Shown here one piece after another: positions 7,279 to 10,484 of a stretch of 10,484 nucleotides of DNA. The translations under genes were made by a program, and so were the position numbers. Source of the stretch: Hyphomicrobiales bacterium (lineage in GTDB: Bacteria > Pseudomonadota > Alphaproteobacteria > Rhizobiales > Aestuariivirgaceae); the NCBI GenBank assembly GCA_023266715.1, contig JAHFPK010000070.1, positions 1 through 10,484 on the forward strand. The letters are read 5' to 3'. The notes beneath the pieces are model-generated. The model saw only the letters and a program-made list of their open reading frames with translations. It was not told the origin of the DNA and ran no database searches. Positions within the stretch are counted from its first letter, which is position 1; each line of letters begins with the position of its first letter.

Positions 7279-8328
7279 ATGAGCCAGCGCGCGCCCGGTA
7301 TCTCTGCAAATCGCCTGCGTCAAAAACGAGTGCTTCTGGGCAACATTTTGACCTACGCCGTGCTGGTTTTTTGGTCACTGGTGTGCCTGTTTCCCTTGTA
7401 CTGGGTTGCGGTCACCTCGTTGAAGGGCGACCCAGAGATAATGCGGGGGCCCTTTTATCTTCCGTTTGTCGACTTCACGCCTTCGCTCAAAGCCTGGGTA
7501 TCCATTCTGGCCTATGTCAATGATCATCTGTTATTGCGGTTTTTCAACTCGGCTGTCGTCGGGATCACCTCCACACTGCTGACGCTTTTGCTTGGCGGTT
7601 TGGCTGTTTATGGGTTGACGCGATTTCGCTATGCGGTGCGGTGGAGGCGTCTTGTGCTCTTTTTTCTCGCCGCTGTTTTTGCCGGGAGCGCCCTCATTGC
7701 GCCGGCAGTCTGGATGCAATTTCTTTTTGCTATCGTGGCTGCGCTGCTGTTTCTGTTGGCGACACGGCTCAATCTACAAGGGCCGGCCTTGGAAAACGAT
7801 GGCATCCTCTTTGCCATCCTGGCCACCCGCATCTTGCCGCCGGTGGTCGTTGTTTTGCCGATCTACGTGATGGCTCAATACACCGGCGCGCTGGATACCC
7901 ATTTTGCCCTCATTTTCACCTATACCGCGGCAAACCTTCCGGTTGCCGTATGGTTGTTGCTCCCCGTTTTCGGAAACGTCGCAACATCGCAGGAGGAAGC
8001 GGCTCAACTTGACGGCGCCTCGCACTTCCGGATTTTCCTCACGATCTTCTTGCCGATGGTGGCCGCCAGTACGGCCGCTGTTGGGTTGGTGATATTTATC
8101 CTGTGCTGGAACGAGTATCTTTTCGCGGCTTATCTCACCAGCGACAAAGTCTCGACACTGCCGCCTTGGGTTGCGGGTCAAATGTCGATCAAGGAAGCGC
8201 AAGTCGGCGGTGAGGGAGACGAATGGCCCCAACTCTCGGCCGCAATTATTTTCATGATCATGCCTTTGCTCGCCTGTACCGCTCTGGCACAGCGCGTCCT
8301 TGGCCGCATGGCATTGCGGAGCCGGTGA
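7279..8328 (+). CDS. Carbohydrate-type (MalG-like) ABC transporter permease, orphan, with internal insertion
   Basis: Inner-membrane permease of the binding-protein-dependent family (BPD_transp_1). With the ATG at 7279 it is 349 residues; most MalG-like permeases are about 270–300. Probable membrane segments: about 22–47, 92–117, 123–143, 146–162, 175–199, 207–228, 260–282 and 320–343. The cytoplasmic EAA loop, which docks on the ATPase, is intact: EEAAQLDGASHFRIF at 239–253. RILPPVVVVLPIYVM at 184–198 and LCWNEYLFAAYLTS at 275–288 are typical of sugar permeases. The third and fourth segments (residues about 120–172) look like an insertion. A family permease needs a second permease or self-pairing, an ATPase and a binding protein, and none is within the window. 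Earlier in-frame starts exist at 7183 (TTG), 7240 and 7255. Substrate unknown. Confidence 0.85.
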   Translation: MSQRAPGISANRLRQKRVLLGNILTYAVLVFWSLVCLFPLYWVAVTSLKGDPEIMRGPFYLPFVDFTPSLKAWVSILAYVNDHLLLRFFNSAVVGITSTLLTLLLGGLAVYGLTRFRYAVRWRRLVLFFLAAVFAGSALIAPAVWMQFLFAIVAALLFLLATRLNLQGPALENDGILFAILATRILPPVVVVLPIYVMAQYTGALDTHFALIFTYTAANLPVAVWLLLPVFGNVATSQEEAAQLDGASHFRIFLTIFLPMVAASTAAVGLVIFILCWNEYLFAAYLTSDKVSTLPPWVAGQMSIKEAQVGGEGDEWPQLSAAIIFMIMPLLACTALAQRVLGRMALRSR

Positions 8329-8344
8329 TTTGAGGTAAAGTTTT

Positions 8345-8806
8345 TCAGCCCACTACGCGCCAACGGCCATCGGGTGATTGGCAGGCTGTGCCTTCAATCA
8401 CGTCCGGTTCGCCGTCCACCCAGATCGTATGGTCAAATTCCCGGCACGGGCCATCGTCACCCTGATAGCTGCGCCGCGTCCGGAAGCGCCCACGGTGACC
8501 GCTTTCCGGGTTTTCCCAGGTGACCACACGGCCAGTGGTAAAGGAACGGGTCGCCGCGCCATAGGCATAATTGCGGTCAGCGTCATCCAGGCTGCGCCCC
8601 ACTTTTCCACCGACGACTGCGCCCAGGGCCGCGCCAAGAATGGTCGCCGCAGCCCGGCCCTTGCCATGGCCAATGGTGTTGCCAAGCAAACCACCAGCAA
8701 TGCCGCCGATTAGGGCACCCGAGGTTTCCTTAGGCCCGCTATCTTCGGCACAACCCGCAAGCATGAGGCCTGCCATTGCAACTGCTGCATAAGTCTTGAT
8801 CATCAT
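8345..8806 (-). CDS. Glycine-zipper surface lipoprotein (RT0821/Lpp0805, Rickettsia 17-kDa antigen-like)
   Basis: This is a 153-residue precursor. The signal peptide MMIKTYAAVAMAGLMLAGC ends in a lipobox LAGC with C19 as the lipidated residue, so it should be processed by Lgt/LspA and anchored in a membrane, probably the outer one. Residues about 28–70 form a glycine-zipper double helix (ALIGGIAGGLLGNTIGHGKG, then ILGAALGAVVGGKVG). The C-terminal part (about 85–153) has two cysteines (in PCREFDHTIW and EGTACQSPDGRW), like the 17-kDa antigen family. Function in the family is unclear; envelope structure is a guess. I chose the ATG at 8804–8806 because GGGGA lies six bases upstream; a further in-frame ATG at 8833 would put residues before the signal peptide. 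It converges with the permease, 16 bases apart. Confidence 0.9.
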   Translation of the reverse strand: MMIKTYAAVAMAGLMLAGCAEDSGPKETSGALIGGIAGGLLGNTIGHGKGRAAATILGAALGAVVGGKVGRSLDDADRNYAYGAATRSFTTGRVVTWENPESGHRGRFRTRRSYQGDDGPCREFDHTIWVDGEPDVIEGTACQSPDGRWRVVG

Positions 8807-8812
8807 GTGAAT

Positions 8813-8817
8813 TCCCC
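8813..8817 (-). promoter_or_regulatory. Ribosome binding site of the surface lipoprotein gene
   Basis: GGGGA on the minus strand ends six bases before the ATG at 8806. It decides this start over the in-frame ATG further upstream and gives a clean signal peptide. Confidence 0.6.
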
Positions 8818-8931
8818 GCGACTTGATACCCATATTGGTTTAACCATCTAGGGGCGAAATGAGCGCTTCCCGTGGCCAAAGTGGGGTAAATTGTGAAGAG
8901 TCTGGGGTCTTGAAAAGGTTTGGTTAATGCA

Positions 8932-9564
8932 ATGAGCTTGAGCGATCTGACAACCCTCACCGCCGCCTACGGGTTTGCCGAGCGCAGCGACCCCTTCCAG
9001 CTTTTTGCCGAGTGGCTGGCCGACGCAGGAAAATCCGAACCCAATGATCCCAATGGCATGGCGCTTGCTACCGTGGACGAAGAGGGCCTGCCCAATGTGC
9101 GCATGGTGCTTCTGAAAGACGCCGATGAACGCGGGTTTGTTTTTTACACGAATTACGAAAGCCAGAAAGGCCAGGAAATTCTGGGCACCATGAAAGCCGC
9201 CCTGTGCTTCCACTGGAAGTCGCTGCGCCGCCAAGTGCGCATCCGTGGCATTGTAGAGCAGGTGACCGCGAGCGAAGCCGATGCCTACTTCGCCTCCCGC
9301 GCCAGGGATAGCCGCATTGGCGCCTGGGCCTCGCAGCAATCACGGCCCTTGGAAGGCCGCTTCGCTTTGGAGGCCTCGGTCGCCCTATATGCCGCCAAAT
9401 TTGCTTTAGGCGATGTGCCGCGCCCGCCCCACTGGTCTGGCTTCCGTATCAAGCCGCTCTCCATTGAATTCTGGCACGACAGGCCGTTTCGCCTGCATGA
9501 CCGGGTTGTATTCCGAAGGCCCGATCCCGATAGCGGTTGGACGAAGACAAGGCTATATCCCTGA
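8932..9564 (+). CDS. pdxH: Pyridoxamine/pyridoxine 5'-phosphate oxidase
   Basis: FMN enzyme that oxidises pyridoxamine- or pyridoxine-5'-phosphate to pyridoxal 5'-phosphate with O2, in PLP synthesis and salvage. It is 210 residues. Family motifs are in order: RMVLLK at 57–62, FYTNYESQKG at 71–80, FHWKSLRRQVR at 93–103, SRIGAWASQQS at 127–137, PPHWSGFR at 165–172, the signature IEFWHDRPFRLHDR at 178–191, and the characteristic end TRLYP. I chose the ATG at 8932; an in-frame TTG at 8920 would add four residues. The AAGG at 8915–8918 is 13 bases from the ATG and one base from the TTG, so it supports neither well. It is divergent from the lipoprotein gene across 125 bases, and followed after three bases by the SDR gene. 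Confidence 0.96.
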   Translation: MSLSDLTTLTAAYGFAERSDPFQLFAEWLADAGKSEPNDPNGMALATVDEEGLPNVRMVLLKDADERGFVFYTNYESQKGQEILGTMKAALCFHWKSLRRQVRIRGIVEQVTASEADAYFASRARDSRIGAWASQQSRPLEGRFALEASVALYAAKFALGDVPRPPHWSGFRIKPLSIEFWHDRPFRLHDRVVFRRPDPDSGWTKTRLYP

Positions 9565-9567
9565 ACC

Positions 9568-10323
9568 ATGACTCAAACTCCTGACGCTGAACGCAAGACC
9601 CTCATCCTGACCGGCGCATCGCGCGGTATCGGCCATGCCACCGTGAAGCGCTTTTCGACGGCAGGATGGCGGGTGATCTCGTGTTCCAGGCATCCCTTCC
9701 CGGAGGATTGCCCGTGGGATGCAGGCCCCGAAGATCACATCCAGGTTGACCTCGCCGATTCCGTTGATACGGCAGCAGCGATTTTACTCATGAAGGAAAA
9801 ATTGAAGGATCAAGGCTCAAAACTCCATGCCCTGGTGAACAATGCGGCCATCAGTCCCAAGAAATCCGATGGCGGACGTCTGAATACAATTGAAACCGAC
9901 GAGGCCGATTGGAAAACCGTTTTCCAGGTAAATTTTTTTGCTCCCATTATGCTGGCCCGCGGCCTCATTGCTGAACTCGAAGCTGCCAAAGGGGCAGTGG
10001 TGAACGTCACCTCCATTGCGGGTTCGCGCGTTCATCCTTTTGCCGGTGCTGCCTATTCCACCTCGAAAGCGGCGCTTGCGTCTCTCACGCGCGAAATGGC
10101 GGCAGATTTTGGTCCCCTCGGTGTGCGGGTAAATTCCATTTCGCCAGGTGAAATTGAAACCTCGATTTTGTCTCCGGGTACGGAAAAAATCATTCCGCAC
10201 ATTCCACAGCGCCGTTTGGGCCAGCCGGAAGAAGTGGCTAAGGCCATATATTTTCTGTGTACGGACAATTCAAGCTATGTGACGGGCGCTGAACTCCACA
10301 TTAACGGCGGGCAGCATGTCTGA
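9568..10323 (+). CDS. Short-chain dehydrogenase/reductase (classical SDR)
   Basis: This is a 251-residue classical SDR, an NAD(P)H-dependent oxidoreductase. The cofactor motif TGASRGIG is at 15–22, NNAA at 91–94, the catalytic N122, S149 and Y163-x3-K167 (YSTSK) are present, and PGEIETSI follows at 193–200. CSR at 39–41 after the second strand hints at NADPH preference through the basic residue, an inference only. The end (VTGAELHINGGQHV) is typical of the FabG-like group. The substrate cannot be predicted. The ATG lies three bases after the pdxH stop, and its own stop overlaps the start of the trans-sulfuration enzyme by eight bases, so it probably shares a transcript with both. Confidence 0.92.
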   Translation: MTQTPDAERKTLILTGASRGIGHATVKRFSTAGWRVISCSRHPFPEDCPWDAGPEDHIQVDLADSVDTAAAILLMKEKLKDQGSKLHALVNNAAISPKKSDGGRLNTIETDEADWKTVFQVNFFAPIMLARGLIAELEAAKGAVVNVTSIAGSRVHPFAGAAYSTSKAALASLTREMAADFGPLGVRVNSISPGEIETSILSPGTEKIIPHIPQRRLGQPEEVAKAIYFLCTDNSSYVTGAELHINGGQHV

Positions 10324-10484
10324 CCGTTCGAATTCCAAGCCTTCCATCCGCACTACAATTGTCCAGGCCGGCCACTTCATCGACAAGGAAACCGGTGCGG
10401 TGATTCCCGCCATTCAACCGTCCACGACTTTTGCGCGCCAGGATGACTATAACCTCATCGGAAACTACATCTATGCGCGCAACG
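10316..10484 (+). CDS. PLP-dependent trans-sulfuration enzyme (cystathionine gamma-synthase/lyase family), N-terminal part
   Basis: These are the first 56 codons of a gene that runs off the right edge, translated directly. The text reads MSDRSNSKPSIRTTIVQAG, HFIDKETGAVIPAIQPST and TFARQDDYNLIGNYIYARN in sequence. TTIVQAGHF, followed by GAVIPAIQPSTTFA and the Y-x-Y-A-R-N stretch, is the N-terminus of the Cys/Met-metabolism PLP family, where the YxR segment contacts PLP phosphate of the partner subunit. The PLP lysine is outside the window, so synthase, beta-lyase, gamma-lyase and methionine gamma-lyase cannot be told apart. The ATG (10316–10318) overlaps the SDR stop, with GGCGGG just upstream as a plausible ribosome binding site. 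Confidence 0.88.
   Translation, partial: MSDRSNSKPSIRTTIVQAGHFIDKETGAVIPAIQPSTTFARQDDYNLIGNYIYARN

Noticed and set aside
8329..8344. Possible terminator between the convergent permease and lipoprotein genes
   Set aside because: The 16-base gap contains a short T-run but no stem, so an intrinsic terminator cannot be supported.
8836..8846. TGGTT-T-AACCA dyad between the lipoprotein gene and pdxH, with a similar TTTGGTTAA near 8919
   Set aside because: Short, AT-rich and easily due to chance; no second copy of the full dyad and no promoter elements placed around it.

Overview
The window looks like chromosomal core DNA of a moderately GC-rich alphaproteobacterium, most likely of the Hyphomicrobiales (Rhizobiales). 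This rests on the gene content and neighbourhoods as I remember them from that order: tsaC beside a D-2-hydroxyglutarate-dehydrogenase-like oxidase, an HDAC-like deacetylase beside xseB and tlyA, fabI–histidine phosphatase–aroC, and an RT0821/17-kDa-antigen-like lipoprotein beside pdxH. No database search was possible. There are thirteen genes, two of them cut by the window edges. I see no RNA genes, insertion sequences, CRISPR arrays or phage genes.

Left block (1–4563): two divergent operons share one short regulatory gap at about 2547–2621. Leftward run tsaC (threonylcarbamoyl-AMP synthase, tRNA t6A synthesis), an FAD-linked 2-hydroxyacid dehydrogenase and a GNAT acetyltransferase that leaves the window. 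Rightward run an HDAC-family deacetylase, xseB (exonuclease VII small subunit) and tlyA (rRNA 2'-O-methyltransferase family). Every internal junction is a 4-base ATGA or GTGA overlap, so translational coupling is likely throughout. The shared gap holds a perfect 9+9 inverted repeat and a perfect 12-base palindrome, the best regulatory candidates here.

Middle block (4560–7078, minus strand): fabI (enoyl-ACP reductase), a histidine-phosphatase-family protein and aroC (chorismate synthase) form a tight operon. It runs head-on into tlyA, and the stop codons overlap.

Right block (7079–10484): an isolated sugar-type (MalG-like) ABC permease carries what looks like an extra pair of membrane segments and has no transporter partners nearby. 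It converges on a small glycine-zipper surface lipoprotein gene. Divergent from the lipoprotein is pdxH (PLP synthesis), followed by a short-chain dehydrogenase and the start of a PLP-dependent trans-sulfuration enzyme. The last three are closely packed, so a PLP producer and a PLP consumer probably share one transcript.

Most of the window is ordinary housekeeping. The items worth a second look are the inverted repeat and palindrome in the 2.6-kb divergent gap, the orphan permease with its internal insertion, and the alanine in FabI at the position of E. coli Gly93. I found no clear evidence of a new multi-gene system.
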